A stretch of 60,245 nt of DNA from Rhodospirillales bacterium (GTDB lineage Bacteria; Pseudomonadota; Alphaproteobacteria; TMED109). Numbering within the stretch: position 1 is the first letter of the stretch; each line of letters starts with the position of its first letter. The translations under genes and the position numbers were made by a program. The notes beneath the pieces are model-generated. The model made no database searches. It saw only the letters and a list, made by a program, of their open reading frames with translations, and was not told the origin of the DNA. Shown one piece after another: positions 9,653 to 17,564 of the stretch. The stretch covers positions 1 to 60,245 of the forward strand of contig JAPPED010000019.1 in NCBI GenBank assembly GCA_028824295.1, in the 5' to 3' direction.

Positions 9653-10387
9653 CTACGTCGTCCGGTCCCGTCGGATTGGCCGCGACTCGGCCCGTCGCCA
9701 GGCGCGAAACACATGATCGGCGCCGCGCTGGAATTCGAACGGGACCGGTTCGATGGCGACCCGTACGTTCCTTCGTTACAGGAATTGCCGGCAAGCGTCC
9801 ACATGGGGCGACGGCGTGCCGTCCAGGCTGATCATCGGAAACACCCGCACTTCGACAGCAACGCGCGTGAGTTCTGACAGGGCGCTCAGGTGGAAATCCA
9901 GGTCAAGTTCCCGGCCGTACAGGAACAGTAGGTGCGAGCAGAGGGCGAGGTCGAAACGGGAGGCGGGGAAGGGGAGCCTGGGCAGCTCTCCGCAGATGTA
10001 TCGTCCGGTCGCCCGTCCCCGCGGGTAGTCGGAAAAGAACCGGTCGGCGGCCTGGCGGCGCGCCGCCAGCAGGCCGTCGATATCGCCGTAGAAGTCCCAG
10101 ACGAAGCGGTCGCGCTCGGTGGCCAGCGCTTGCCCGATTTGATACTCCGCGTCGGCAAGCAGGCGCCGCATTGCGGGTATCTCGAGCCGGTAGCCGGGGT
10201 CCACCGCCCTGACGTCGACGCCCGCCCGGGTCATTTCCGCGGTGAAGGACGATGGACCTGCGCCGCAGTCGAGGACCGTTCCCTGGAGTTGATCTGCGCG
10301 AAGTCCGAAGAAGGCCAGGTATTCGTAGGCCCGCCGCCCCCATGGCGTCACCCCGGCCAGGCCCAGGCGCGCGGTCGGCCGGTTCAC
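9653..10387 (-). pseudogene. SAM-dependent methyltransferase interrupted by a premature TAA
   Basis: Translation from the GTG at 10387 gives 203 residues of a class I methyltransferase (motif I TVLDCGAGPSSFTAEM, motif IV-like FDLALCSHLLFLY) and stops at a TAA at 9776-9778. The same frame continues for 40 codons to a TAG at 9653 and reads VRVAIEPVPFEFQRGADHVF. This is the usual C-terminal strand pair (a P-Y/F-EFQRGA pattern) of this methyltransferase family. A single nonsense change, such as CAA to TAA, is the simplest explanation. The shortened protein keeps the SAM-binding fold but lacks the last beta-hairpin. The start overlaps the DUF971 gene stop (GTGA), so it is the last gene of the cnoX-like operon. 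Confidence 0.7.
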
Positions 10388-10746
10388 GGCTCGCGGCTTA
10401 GGCCGGCCTCTTGCAGAGCCTGCAGGTAGTCCTTCCAGAGCGCCGCCTGGCGCTCGCCCAGTTCCCTGAGATAGCTCCAGGAATAGATGCCGCTGTCATG
10501 GCCGTCGTCGAAGCAGATGCGGATGGCGTAGTGCCCCACCGGCTCGACCGCGGTAATGCCGATGCCGACTTTCCCCGGCACCAGCTGCTTAGGGCCGCCA
10601 TGCCCTTGGACCTCGGCGGACGGGCTTTCCACCCGGAGGAACTCGGCCGGCAACTGGAATGCGGCGCCGTCGTCAAAGGCGATGTCGACGATGCGTTCCG
10701 CGCGGCGCACCCGTACTGTCACGGGTCGCGTGCCGGGAGACGTCAT
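10384..10746 (-). CDS. DUF971 (gamma-butyrobetaine hydroxylase N-terminal-like) protein
   Basis: A 120-residue small protein with the DUF971 pattern: ERIVDIAFDDG, an LPAEFLRVESPSAEVQGHG strand and FDDGHDSGIYSWSYL. The domain also occurs at the N terminus of gamma-butyrobetaine hydroxylases and, stand-alone, beside Fe-S-related genes in proteobacteria. Its biochemical role is not established. It lies in the minus-strand operon, overlapping Trm112 upstream (TGATG) and the methyltransferase downstream (GTGA). Confidence 0.85.
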   Translation of the reverse strand: MTSPGTRPVTVRVRRAERIVDIAFDDGAAFQLPAEFLRVESPSAEVQGHGGPKQLVPGKVGIGITAVEPVGHYAIRICFDDGHDSGIYSWSYLRELGERQAALWKDYLQALQEAGLSREP

Positions 10747-10949
10747 CAGGGCTCGTCTTCTTCCAGCGCCCTGGCTTCATCCACCAGCATGATGGGGACG
10801 CCGTCCCGGACCGGGAAGGCGAGGCCGGCCGCACGGCTGATGAGCTCGTTGCGTTCACGGTCGTACTCGAGGTTGGTCTTGGTCACCGGACAGACCAGGA
10901 TCTCGAGCAGGTGCGGGTCCACCGCTGGCCCCGACGGTGCGTCGGTCAA
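10746..10949 (-). CDS. Trm112 family protein
   Basis: A 67-residue small protein with [16 protein letters not shown] followed by [18 protein letters not shown], the Trm112/YcaR fold. In eukaryotes and archaea Trm112 activates methyltransferases; bacterial members are less well studied. Only the first cysteine of the usual CPxCK knuckle is kept (CPVTK), so zinc binding is doubtful. The start appears to be a TTG at 10949 overlapping the preceding stop. Its position beside a SAM methyltransferase is suggestive but unproven as a partnership. Confidence 0.85.
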   Translation of the reverse strand: MTDAPSGPAVDPHLLEILVCPVTKTNLEYDRERNELISRAAGLAFPVRDGVPIMLVDEARALEEDEP

Positions 10950-11614
10950 TTGATGCTCCCGGATCCGGACCCCGAACGCTCCGCTTCCTTCATGGCCAGT
11001 GACGCCAGCAACATTCGCGCCCTTTCGACGACCCCTTCTGCTTCCAGCATTCCCTGCTTCTCGCGGTTGTCCAGCTGGCAGATGCGAATCCCGAAATGAA
11101 GGAGCATTTCGGTCGCGTCATCCGCGAGATTGTCCCAGTTTACCTTCAGGCCGTGCGTTTGCGCATGCAGCCGGAGGGCGGTCAGCAGGCCCTGGTGGTC
11201 AAGGTTGCTGCAATCGGCGGGTTCGAAGTCGGGCCTGAACTCGTCCCATTCAACGGTGGCGCGCCGGTACCCTCCCTGATCAAGCGCGTCGGACGTGATC
11301 CGGAATCGCGCGATGCCCGTGAGTTGCAGCAGGTAGCGCTCGTCGTCGGTCTCGTGGAAGGCCTGGATGTACGCTGCGCCGCCCACCGAGTAGAGGGGAC
11401 AGTCGTTGGGAATCGGATGCGTGTATGTCGTGCCGTCGTCGCGGGGCTGGATGACGCCGAACAGACGCGATCCGGCGAGCGCATGGTTCACCATGCGGAG
11501 GTAGCGAGGTTCAAATGCCTGGATCACGATCCGGTCACGAGGAAACATGATGGCGCCAGGCAGCGGGAAAAGCGGGAGGTGTGTCGGTAACTCCTCTGGG
11601 CCGGGCGGAGGCAC
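10946..11614 (-). CDS. LON substrate-binding domain protein
   Basis: A 222-residue protein consisting of the Lon N-terminal (PUA-like) substrate-binding domain without the ATPase or protease parts. It opens with [31 protein letters not shown] and continues with GVIQP. Such stand-alone proteins are common in alphaproteobacteria; function is unknown, with a proteostasis link inferred from the domain and from the CnoX-like neighbour. The GTG start at 11614 lies 8 nt after the upstream gene's stop. Confidence 0.88.
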   Translation of the reverse strand: MPPPGPEELPTHLPLFPLPGAIMFPRDRIVIQAFEPRYLRMVNHALAGSRLFGVIQPRDDGTTYTHPIPNDCPLYSVGGAAYIQAFHETDDERYLLQLTGIARFRITSDALDQGGYRRATVEWDEFRPDFEPADCSNLDHQGLLTALRLHAQTHGLKVNWDNLADDATEMLLHFGIRICQLDNREKQGMLEAEGVVERARMLLASLAMKEAERSGSGSGSIN

Positions 11615-11622
11615 AGAACGGC

Positions 11623-12543
11623 TCAGGCGAACAGGATCGCAGACAGCCGCATACGCGTCTGCGAAGTCAGGGGATCACCCTCTCCGAAGACCTCGAACAG
11701 CTTCAGCAGGCGCTTCCGGGCGGCGGCATCGTTCCATTGCCGGTCGCGCCGCACGCTTTCGAGCAACTGGTCGACAGCTTCCTCGCGGGCATCGTTGGCC
11801 AGCAACGCGTTCGCCAGATCGATGCGGGCCTGGTGATCGTCAGGATCCGCCTCAACCTTGGCCTTCAACGCCGACACGTCACCGGCCTTGCTTGCTTCAG
11901 CGGCGAGCGAGATTGCCGAGCGGAGCGACTCGATCGCCGGGTCCTTGGCGAGATCTTCCGAAATGTTCTCCAGTATTTCGCGCGCGTCGGCGGCGCGGCC
12001 AGCCTTGAGCAGCGCCTTCCCGAGCCCGGCGATCGCGCGCGCATTCGCGCCGTCGCGTTCCAGCACGCTGGTGTAGAGATCGGCCGCCTTCTTGGCGTCG
12101 TCGACGAGCGCGGCGTCTGCGGCGTCGAGCGTCTCGCTGATCTCCTGCTGCACCGCGCCCACGGACTGCTGGGCGACGCGGTCGACGAAGGCACGCACCT
12201 CGGAGTCAGGCAACGCTCCCGCGAAGCCGTCGACCGGCTGACCATCGACAAACGCGTACACCATCGGCAACGACTGGACCCGCAACTGCGCCGCCAACGT
12301 CTGATTCTGGTCGACGTTGACCCGTGCGAGCGCCACTTTGCCGCCGGCAGCACTCACCGCCGCTTCCAGCATCGGTGTGAGCTGCTTGCAAGGGCCGCAC
12401 CAGTCCGCCCAGAAATCCACGATGATCGGCCGACTTCGGGACGCGGACAGCACATCCTCAGCGAACCGGGCAGTGTTGGTATCGAAGATGTGACCCGTGG
12501 GAGCGGCCTGAGCGCCGCCGATCAGGACGTCGGAATCTTGCAT
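11623..12543 (-). CDS. Thioredoxin-domain TPR co-chaperone (CnoX/YbbN-like)
   Basis: A 306-residue protein with an N-terminal thioredoxin fold (about residues 20-120, active site WCGPC in FWADWCGPCKQL) and a C-terminal tetratricopeptide region rich in Ala-Leu helices (about 135-300). This layout matches YbbN/CnoX, a holdase that protects proteins during oxidative stress. E. coli CnoX has lost its redox cysteines, whereas many alphaproteobacterial members keep CxxC as here, so a redox role is possible. The ATG at 12543 is preferred over upstream codons because the thioredoxin domain follows shortly after. It is the first gene of the minus-strand operon running to 9653. Confidence 0.88.
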   Translation of the reverse strand: MQDSDVLIGGAQAAPTGHIFDTNTARFAEDVLSASRSRPIIVDFWADWCGPCKQLTPMLEAAVSAAGGKVALARVNVDQNQTLAAQLRVQSLPMVYAFVDGQPVDGFAGALPDSEVRAFVDRVAQQSVGAVQQEISETLDAADAALVDDAKKAADLYTSVLERDGANARAIAGLGKALLKAGRAADAREILENISEDLAKDPAIESLRSAISLAAEASKAGDVSALKAKVEADPDDHQARIDLANALLANDAREEAVDQLLESVRRDRQWNDAAARKRLLKLFEVFGEGDPLTSQTRMRLSAILFA

Positions 12544-12626
12544 GGATTTTCCGATGGAGGGAGGGCTTGCCACGTGCTGAAGGTTGCGCAGCCGGGACCT
12601 TACATTATCATGCCGCACCCGACCGA

Positions 12627-12701
12627 GCGGGCGTAGCTCAGGGGTAGAGCGCTACCTTGCCAAGGTAGAAGTCGTGAGTTCGAATCTCATCGCCCGCTCC
12701 A
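12627..12701 (+). tRNA. tRNA-Gly (GCC)
   Basis: A complete cloverleaf. The acceptor GCGGGCG pairs with CGCCCGC, the D arm is AGCTCAGGGGTAGAGC, and the anticodon stem CTACC/GGTAG surrounds the loop TTGCCAA with anticodon GCC. The T arm is GAGTTCGAATCTC, and the CCA end is encoded. It decodes GGC, a preferred glycine codon in this high-GC genome. Confidence 0.97.
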
Positions 12702-12769
12702 AACCGGGCTCTGCGTGACATCGTGCGCCACCGCAGCTGAACGACGGTGGACGCCGGGCCCGGGCAATC

Positions 12770-12788
12770 GCCGCACCCCCGGTGCGGC
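12770..12788. other. Perfect stem-loop between tRNA-Gly and egtD
   Basis: GCCGCACC pairs with GGTGCGGC around a CCC loop. It lies between the 3' end of tRNA-Gly and the stop of the convergent egtD gene. There is no T-tract on either strand. A shared transcription-end function is plausible from position only. Confidence 0.35.
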
Positions 12789-12859
12789 CGGAAAAGCACT
12801 CCAGTCCCGGACGGGGCGCCGGCCGATGCGCAGTGCCGAAACCAGGCGGCAAGCCGCGC

Positions 12860-13867
12860 TCACAGCCGTTCGTCGAAGTTCCCGATCTCCGCGAGCACCA
12901 GCGAGAAGTACTCGTCGTCCGTCGTGTAGTGGCGGCGGAGCTTGAAACCGGCGCTACGGACGAGGCGTTCCAGCGAATCGCGGCTGAACTTCCGGCTGAC
13001 CTCGGTAAGGATCGACTCGCCGCGGGCGAAGCGGATCTGCTCGTCCAGGATGCCAAAGGTCACGGTTTGCGGCTGCATCGCCACCAGGCGCATCTCGATC
13101 TGGGCGTTCTGCTCGCTGTAGACGGCGTCATGGCGAAAGGCCTCGGGCTCGAAGTCGGCGCCTAGCCGCGCGTTCAACACGCGGAGAACGTTCTGGTTGA
13201 AGGCCGCGGTCAACCCTTCTGAATCGTTGTAGGCGTCGTGCAGGACCTGCCGGTCCTTGATCCGGTCGGCGCCCATCAGGAGGAAGTCGCCGGGCTCCAT
13301 CTTGGCGGCAAGATCGCGCAGGAAGCGGATGCCTTCCGGCTCGGTAAAGTTGCCGATGGTCCCGCCCAGAAACAGAAAGAGACGGGGTCCCTCGGGCACC
13401 GGCAGCGCATCGAGGCCGGCCGTGTAGTCGCCGACAAACAGCTGCACGGACATTTCCGGATGACTCTGCCGGAGCCCCTCGCCACCAGCCCGCAGCGCGT
13501 CCGGCGATATGTCGAACGCCGCATAGGTCGCCAGCGGCCCCACCTGACAGCACGCGTCGATGATCTGCGGCGTCTTTCGCGACATTCCGCTGCCGAACTC
13601 GAACACGGTCGCCGGCCTGACGGTCGCGGCGACATTCCCGACCACTTCGGTCAGGAGCGCGTCCTCGGTGCGGGTGACGTAGTACTCCTTGGTCCGGCAG
13701 ATCTGGTCGAACAGGTCGGAACCCGCTTCGTCGTACAGATACTTGGGAGGTAACGAACGCGGCGAATCGAGTAGCAGTTCGCGCACGTCATCCGCCAGCG
13801 TCGGGATGGGTCGGGACGGAGGAATGACCTGCGCAGTGAGCTCGCCCAAGCCGCCAGTGATGTCCAT
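12860..13867 (-). CDS. egtD: L-histidine N-alpha-methyltransferase (ergothioneine biosynthesis)
   Basis: A 335-residue enzyme that trimethylates histidine to hercynine using three SAM, the first step of aerobic ergothioneine synthesis. Evidence: LPPKYLYDEAGSDLFDQIC and TKEYYVTRTE at the N terminus, the SAM motif VFEFGSGMSRKT, FLGGTIGNFTEPE, and YNDSEGLTAAFNQNVL, all typical of the DUF2260/EgtD family. The ATG at 13867 was chosen because upstream sequence in the same frame does not look coding. It is not linked to the egtC-egtB pair 11 kb away. Downstream it faces tRNA-Gly. Confidence 0.92.
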   Translation of the reverse strand: MDITGGLGELTAQVIPPSRPIPTLADDVRELLLDSPRSLPPKYLYDEAGSDLFDQICRTKEYYVTRTEDALLTEVVGNVAATVRPATVFEFGSGMSRKTPQIIDACCQVGPLATYAAFDISPDALRAGGEGLRQSHPEMSVQLFVGDYTAGLDALPVPEGPRLFLFLGGTIGNFTEPEGIRFLRDLAAKMEPGDFLLMGADRIKDRQVLHDAYNDSEGLTAAFNQNVLRVLNARLGADFEPEAFRHDAVYSEQNAQIEMRLVAMQPQTVTFGILDEQIRFARGESILTEVSRKFSRDSLERLVRSAGFKLRRHYTTDDEYFSLVLAEIGNFDERL

Positions 13868-13991
13868 GATGGTAGTCCGGCTCGGGAGCAGTTCGGCCGC
13901 TGTTCGGACCCGGCGCGGTGTCCGGCATCCATCGGAGCCTTGGGCTGCGGAACGTACAGGACCTTCAGTACACGCACAACTTGCAGGTGGC

Positions 13992-14540
13992 TCACGTTCC
14001 GGTCGTGCGTTCTCGCTCGGCACGGTGGAGTTCCGCGAGTTCGTGCCATGGCTGCGGCCGCCAGAAGGTCTTCGCCCGGCCCGACGTCGATGGCAGGACC
14101 CAGAGGCGCGTGCCGGCGATGGCGTGCGGCTGCAGACCGTAACCTTCCGGACCGGCGGCGAGGGTTGCGCCGAACTGCTCGCGTAGGAATACCCGCGCGG
14201 GCGTCTTGGCCGTGAACGCGAGGAAGCGCGGCCGGTACCGTTCGATTTTCTTCCGGAGCGCGCTCGACTGGTAGGCCTCGGTGGACAGGTCGGCATCGTT
14301 GCCGAACTCGTATTTGGCGAGATCGGTCAGGCCCAGGCCGTAGCCGGACACCAGCGGGTACTCGTCCGGCCGGAGCTGCCGGTCGGTGAAACCGGCCTCG
14401 TGCAGAACCGCCCAGAACCGGTTCCCGCCTTGGGCGTAATACGCCCCGACCCTGGCCGAAGTGAAGCCGACTGCCGAGCCGCAGAACACGGTGACCAAAC
14501 CCGTCTGCAGAACATCGGGCAGGACGTGGGCGCGGTTCAT
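13992..14540 (-). CDS. MUG-type mismatch-specific DNA glycosylase
   Basis: A 182-residue protein of the uracil-DNA glycosylase superfamily, family 2-like (MUG/TDG), excising uracil or thymine mispaired with G, or related lesions. Seen are VTVFCGSAVGFTSAR near the N terminus (equivalent to the GxNPG motif), YGLGLTDLAK, and the late LPSTSGRAKTF segment, which matches the position of the intercalating NPSG-like loop. The catalytic asparagine of classical MUG is not obvious in FCGSAVG, so activity may differ (some members act on deoxyinosine). The ATG at 14540 begins the conserved region. Confidence 0.72.
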   Translation of the reverse strand: MNRAHVLPDVLQTGLVTVFCGSAVGFTSARVGAYYAQGGNRFWAVLHEAGFTDRQLRPDEYPLVSGYGLGLTDLAKYEFGNDADLSTEAYQSSALRKKIERYRPRFLAFTAKTPARVFLREQFGATLAAGPEGYGLQPHAIAGTRLWVLPSTSGRAKTFWRPQPWHELAELHRAERERTTGT

Positions 14541-14741
14541 GCGGCCGGATGCCAATGGCGCGAGCAGCTGTAAGCGGAGGGGTGGTGCCCCCGCCGCCGG
14601 AATCTGCCTCCGGGGTCGCAGGCGCTCCCGCAGGCCTGGCGCCGGAGCACCGCCTGGCCGGCGCGCGTCCGGTGCTGCGACCAGGCCAATTCCCGCTTCG
14701 CGACCGGGCGCGGCGGCGGTTGCGGGCAATGGTCCTCACAC

Positions 14742-14776
14742 TTGACGATGCGCAGAGTCTTCGATAATTCGCGAAG
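14742..14776 (+). promoter_or_regulatory. arsR promoter with overlapping inverted-repeat operator
   Basis: A -35 TTGACG (14742-14747) and a -10 GATAAT (14763-14768) are 15 nt apart. The inverted repeat CTTCG-N8-CGAAG (14759-14776) covers the -10, and a palindrome TTCGCGAA sits at 14768-14775. Transcription would begin about 2-4 nt before the arsR ATG, so the mRNA would be leaderless or nearly so. This is the expected geometry for ArsR autorepression. Confidence 0.6.
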
Positions 14777-14777
14777 T

Positions 14778-15110
14778 ATGGAAAGCAAACGTGCATTGGA
14801 GGCGCTGAGCGCCCTGTCGCACGAGACACGGCTGTCGGTGTTTCGGCTTCTCGTCACGGCGGGTCCGGGGGGACTGACGGCTGGCGTCATCGCGGAACAG
14901 CTCACTGTGTTGCCGAATACCCTGTCGACCCACCTCGGGCTCTTGGCGCGGGCCGGGCTGGTCGTGCCTGCCCGCAACGGCCGCACGATCCGGTACTCCG
15001 CCAATTATGACGGGATGCGCGAACTCATGGCGTTCCTCGTGCGCGACTGCTGCGCCGGAAATCCGGAAATCTGCTCGTCTCTCCTTGCCGCCACCACCAT
15101 GCCGGACTAG
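14778..15110 (+). CDS. arsR: ArsR-family metalloregulator
   Basis: A 110-residue winged-helix repressor. The HTH lies at about residues 25-75 (LSHETRLSVFRLL, GVIAEQLTVLPNTLSTHLGLLARAGLV), followed by the wing (ARNGRTIRYS). The C terminus carries a Cys pair and a third cysteine (DCCAGNPEIC), a layout found in arsenite-sensing ArsR2-type repressors of rhizobial and other alphaproteobacterial ars operons. The ATG at 14778 directly follows its own operator. The aquaporin gene starts 8 nt downstream, so the pair is a two-gene operon presumably induced by As(III). No arsC or arsB lies in this window. Confidence 0.88.
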   Translation: MESKRALEALSALSHETRLSVFRLLVTAGPGGLTAGVIAEQLTVLPNTLSTHLGLLARAGLVVPARNGRTIRYSANYDGMRELMAFLVRDCCAGNPEICSSLLAATTMPD

Positions 15111-15118
15111 TCCGCGCC

Positions 15119-15805
15119 GTGGAATTCGATCGTATCCGTCAGCACGTGGCCGAAGCGGTCGGCACCGGCGTCCTCGTCGCCACCGTCGTGGGCTCCGGCA
15201 TCATGGCGGAGACCCTTGCCGACGATTCGGCCATGGCTCTCCTGGGCAATACGATTGCGACCGGGGCGATCCTGGTGGTCCTGATCACCGTGCTCGGGCC
15301 GGTGTCGGGGGCACATCTCAACCCGGCCGTGACCCTGGCCTTCGCGGTGCGTCGAGACATCCGCCCGGCCAAGGCGGCGACGTTCGCGTCGGTGCAGATC
15401 ATTGGCGGCGTGATCGGTACCGTCGTTGCCCACCTCATGTTCGAGCAATCACCGCTGCAGCTCGCCGAGACGGCCCGCAGCGGCCCGGCGCAGTGGTTCG
15501 CGGAAGTGGTGGCGACGTTCGGATTGGTCGCGACGATTCTGGCCGGGCTCCGGTTTCGGCCGACGGCGGTCCCCTGGCTCGTTGGTCTGTACATATCGGC
15601 GGCATACTGGTTCACCGCATCGACATCCTTTGCCAACCCGGCGGTTACCATCGCGCGCAGTCTTTCAGATACGTTCTCCGGTATCCGACCCGCCGACGTC
15701 CCGGGCTTCCTGTCCGCGCAGATGATCGGCGCGGTGCTCGCCGCGCTCAGCGTGGGGTGGTTGCTCAGGGAGGCCGCTGCCAGGGCGCGCGGCCAGCCGG
15801 ACTGA
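15119..15805 (+). CDS. aqpS: MIP-family channel (AqpS-like aquaglyceroporin)
   Basis: A 228-residue inner-membrane channel with six membrane segments and both pore NPA motifs (HLNPAVT near residue 65 and FANPAVT near 175). In Sinorhizobium the ars operon replaces ArsB with the aquaglyceroporin AqpS, which lets arsenite made by ArsC flow out. The same arsR-aqpS order here supports an arsenic-related role, although ArsC is not beside it. It could also carry methylarsenicals or other small uncharged solutes. GTG start at 15119. Confidence 0.82.
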   Translation: MEFDRIRQHVAEAVGTGVLVATVVGSGIMAETLADDSAMALLGNTIATGAILVVLITVLGPVSGAHLNPAVTLAFAVRRDIRPAKAATFASVQIIGGVIGTVVAHLMFEQSPLQLAETARSGPAQWFAEVVATFGLVATILAGLRFRPTAVPWLVGLYISAAYWFTASTSFANPAVTIARSLSDTFSGIRPADVPGFLSAQMIGAVLAALSVGWLLREAAARARGQPD

Positions 15806-15967
15806 CCGGCACGGCGTGGCGTCGGCGTCGGGTGGCGCCGCAATCCTGGATGGGCGGGGGCGCATATGCGCGCCGGGCGATTCCTCCGGATTCGCCCTGT
15901 CCTGCCGGAACGCCCTATGTTGCGCTGCAACGCGAGCCCGAACCGCCTGAACGGAGGACCTTCTGCC

Positions 15968-16303
15968 GTGTCTCGATTTGTCGCCGCCTGCGTGGTGCTG
16001 TCCGTCGCAATCGTCACTGCACTGCCGGCTTCAGCCAAGCTCATCTGCGTCCGGAATGACGGCGCTGACACGCTGGGAGTCCGGTCCGGCAACGCCATGT
16101 TCTGGCTGGACGGCCAGAGCCTGCGGTGCTTTCGCACCGACGAGGAATTGGCCACGCTGCAGAACTGGGATGTGCAGCAGTGCGAGGAGCGCGACATTTC
16201 CGTCGACCTCCGGGAGCACGCCTGCCTGATCGCGATTGGTGCCGACAGCGTGTGCGTGCCGGCACTGGAAACGCGACCGCTGGCCGACGCCTGCCGGAAT
16301 TGA
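15968..16303 (+). CDS. Secreted small six-cysteine protein, unknown function
   Basis: A 111-residue protein. The GTG at 15968 follows a good GGAGG ribosome-binding site and gives a clear Sec signal peptide (VAACVVLSVAIVTALPASA, cleavage before KLICV). The ~88-residue mature part has six cysteines (in LICV, LRCF, QQCE, HACL, SVCV, DACR), enough for three disulfides, and no membrane segment. It should be a disulfide-stabilised periplasmic or exported protein. I do not recognise a family. An upstream in-frame ATG exists at 15866 but would bury the signal peptide. Confidence 0.7.
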   Translation: MSRFVAACVVLSVAIVTALPASAKLICVRNDGADTLGVRSGNAMFWLDGQSLRCFRTDEELATLQNWDVQQCEERDISVDLREHACLIAIGADSVCVPALETRPLADACRN

Positions 16304-16311
16304 CCCGGCCG

Positions 16312-16737
16312 TCAGTCGGCCTGGGCTTCGATCTGCTCCATGTCTTCGTCACTCAGGCCGAAGTGATGGCCGATCTCGTGGATCAGCACGTGCCGGACGA
16401 TGGTCTCGAAGCTGTCCTCGGAATCCGCCCAGTAGTCGATGAGCGCGCGTCGGTACAGGAACACCATGTCCGGACCGTCAGCCACCGAACCGGAGTCCTT
16501 GTGGCCGATCGCCACGCCCTGATACAGCCCCATCAGCTCGAACGGACTGTCGAGCTGCAGGTCGCGCAGCACGTCGTCGTCGCAGAATTCCTCGACGCGG
16601 AAGGCGATCGCTCCGACTTGCGAGCGAAAGGGTTCCGGCAACCGGGCCAGTTCAACCGTCGCGATTGCGGCGATGTCGTCGAGCGAGGGTGCCAGACCGA
16701 AAGTCCGCGGCGTCGCTCTGGTTGCAGCTTCCGTCAC
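16312..16737 (-). CDS. Minimal zincin metallopeptidase family protein
   Basis: A 141-residue protein with a near-C-terminal HEIGHHFGLSD zinc site (HExxHxxG/xxD), preceded by FRSQVGAIAFRVEE and FELMGLYQG. It matches the small 'metallopeptidase family' (minimal-metalloprotease fold) widespread in alpha- and actinobacteria; the substrate is unknown. No signal peptide is evident, so it is cytosolic. The GTG at 16737 is chosen because it leaves the conserved length and a 63-bp gap to the divergent pterin dehydratase gene. Confidence 0.82.
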   Translation of the reverse strand: MTEAATRATPRTFGLAPSLDDIAAIATVELARLPEPFRSQVGAIAFRVEEFCDDDVLRDLQLDSPFELMGLYQGVAIGHKDSGSVADGPDMVFLYRRALIDYWADSEDSFETIVRHVLIHEIGHHFGLSDEDMEQIEAQAD

Positions 16738-16800
16738 GGTTGGGCACCGTGTCCCTGAAGTCCGAGACCGGGCCGAGGAATTGGAGCCCAGCGCGAAGCC

Positions 16801-17103
16801 ATGGCCATACCCCTGACGGAACCGGAGCTCGCCGGCGCACTTGATCGTCTTGCCGGCTGGGAGCGGCATCCGAACCGCTCGGCGATCCGGAAAACGTACC
16901 AGTTCGATGACTTCCGGGCCGCGTTTGCCTGGATGACCCGGATCGCGGAAGTCGCTGAGCGCATGAATCATCATCCGGAGTGGGTCAACGTGTACAACCG
17001 GGTCGAGGTGACGCTTGCCACCCATGACGCCGGCGCGGTCACCCGGCTTGATGTCGACCTGGCCATGGCCATGGAGCGGGCGTGGAGCGACCGAGGCCCG
17101 TAG
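16801..17103 (+). CDS. phhB: 4a-hydroxytetrahydrobiopterin dehydratase
   Basis: A 100-residue pterin-4a-carbinolamine dehydratase. The signature ERMNHHPEWVNVYNRVEVTLATHD holds the active-site histidines. The enzyme recycles the pterin cofactor after aromatic amino acid hydroxylation. No phenylalanine hydroxylase gene is in the window, and many bacteria carry this gene alone. The ATG at 16801 begins the family-length protein. The downstream DUF3429 gene starts inside its last 22 bp. Confidence 0.92.
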   Translation: MAIPLTEPELAGALDRLAGWERHPNRSAIRKTYQFDDFRAAFAWMTRIAEVAERMNHHPEWVNVYNRVEVTLATHDAGAVTRLDVDLAMAMERAWSDRGP

Positions 17104-17564
17104 ACCCTACCCCGCCCGGGGCCTGGTTGGCCACGGGCTGTGCCGCTGCGCCGTTTGTCGCGACGGCCGGCGGCCTCTGGCTGCTCGAAGGGGCCTGGAG
17201 AGACTATCTCTACCTGACCGGTCTCAACTACGCCCTGGCGTCACTGGGGTTCCTCGGTGCACTGCATCTGGGGCTAGCGCTGGCGGCAACCAGGCGCGGG
17301 TTTCGCCAGCACGGGTTCTGGTGGGTGGTTCCGTTCCTGCCCGCGACCGCGGGCTTGGCGGCGCTGGCGGGGTTCGTGGACTATTTCTGGGTCATCATGC
17401 TGTTTCTGGCTGCGTTTCTTACATCCCACGCTGCCGACCTGCGCGCGGTGCGCGAAGGCGTCGCGCCGGCGTGGTATCGCACCGTCCGCAAGTGGGTGAC
17501 GGCGGCGGTGCTATTCTGGGCCGGCACGTTCTTGGTCCACGCGCCGATCAGCGTCGCCGGATGA
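17082..17564 (+). CDS. DUF3429-type inner-membrane protein
   Basis: A 160-residue protein with about five hydrophobic segments: LATGCAAAPFVATAGGLWLL, YALASLGFLGALHLGLAL, WWVVPFLPATAGLAALAG, VIMLFLAAFLTSHAADL and VTAAVLFWAGTFLV. The order and the central GALHxG-type segment agree with DUF3429 membrane proteins; function is unknown. It overlaps phhB by 22 bp, suggesting cotranscription, and overlaps the convergent DMT gene by 17 bp at its 3' end. Confidence 0.7.
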   Translation: MERPRPVDPTPPGAWLATGCAAAPFVATAGGLWLLEGAWRDYLYLTGLNYALASLGFLGALHLGLALAATRRGFRQHGFWWVVPFLPATAGLAALAGFVDYFWVIMLFLAAFLTSHAADLRAVREGVAPAWYRTVRKWVTAAVLFWAGTFLVHAPISVAG

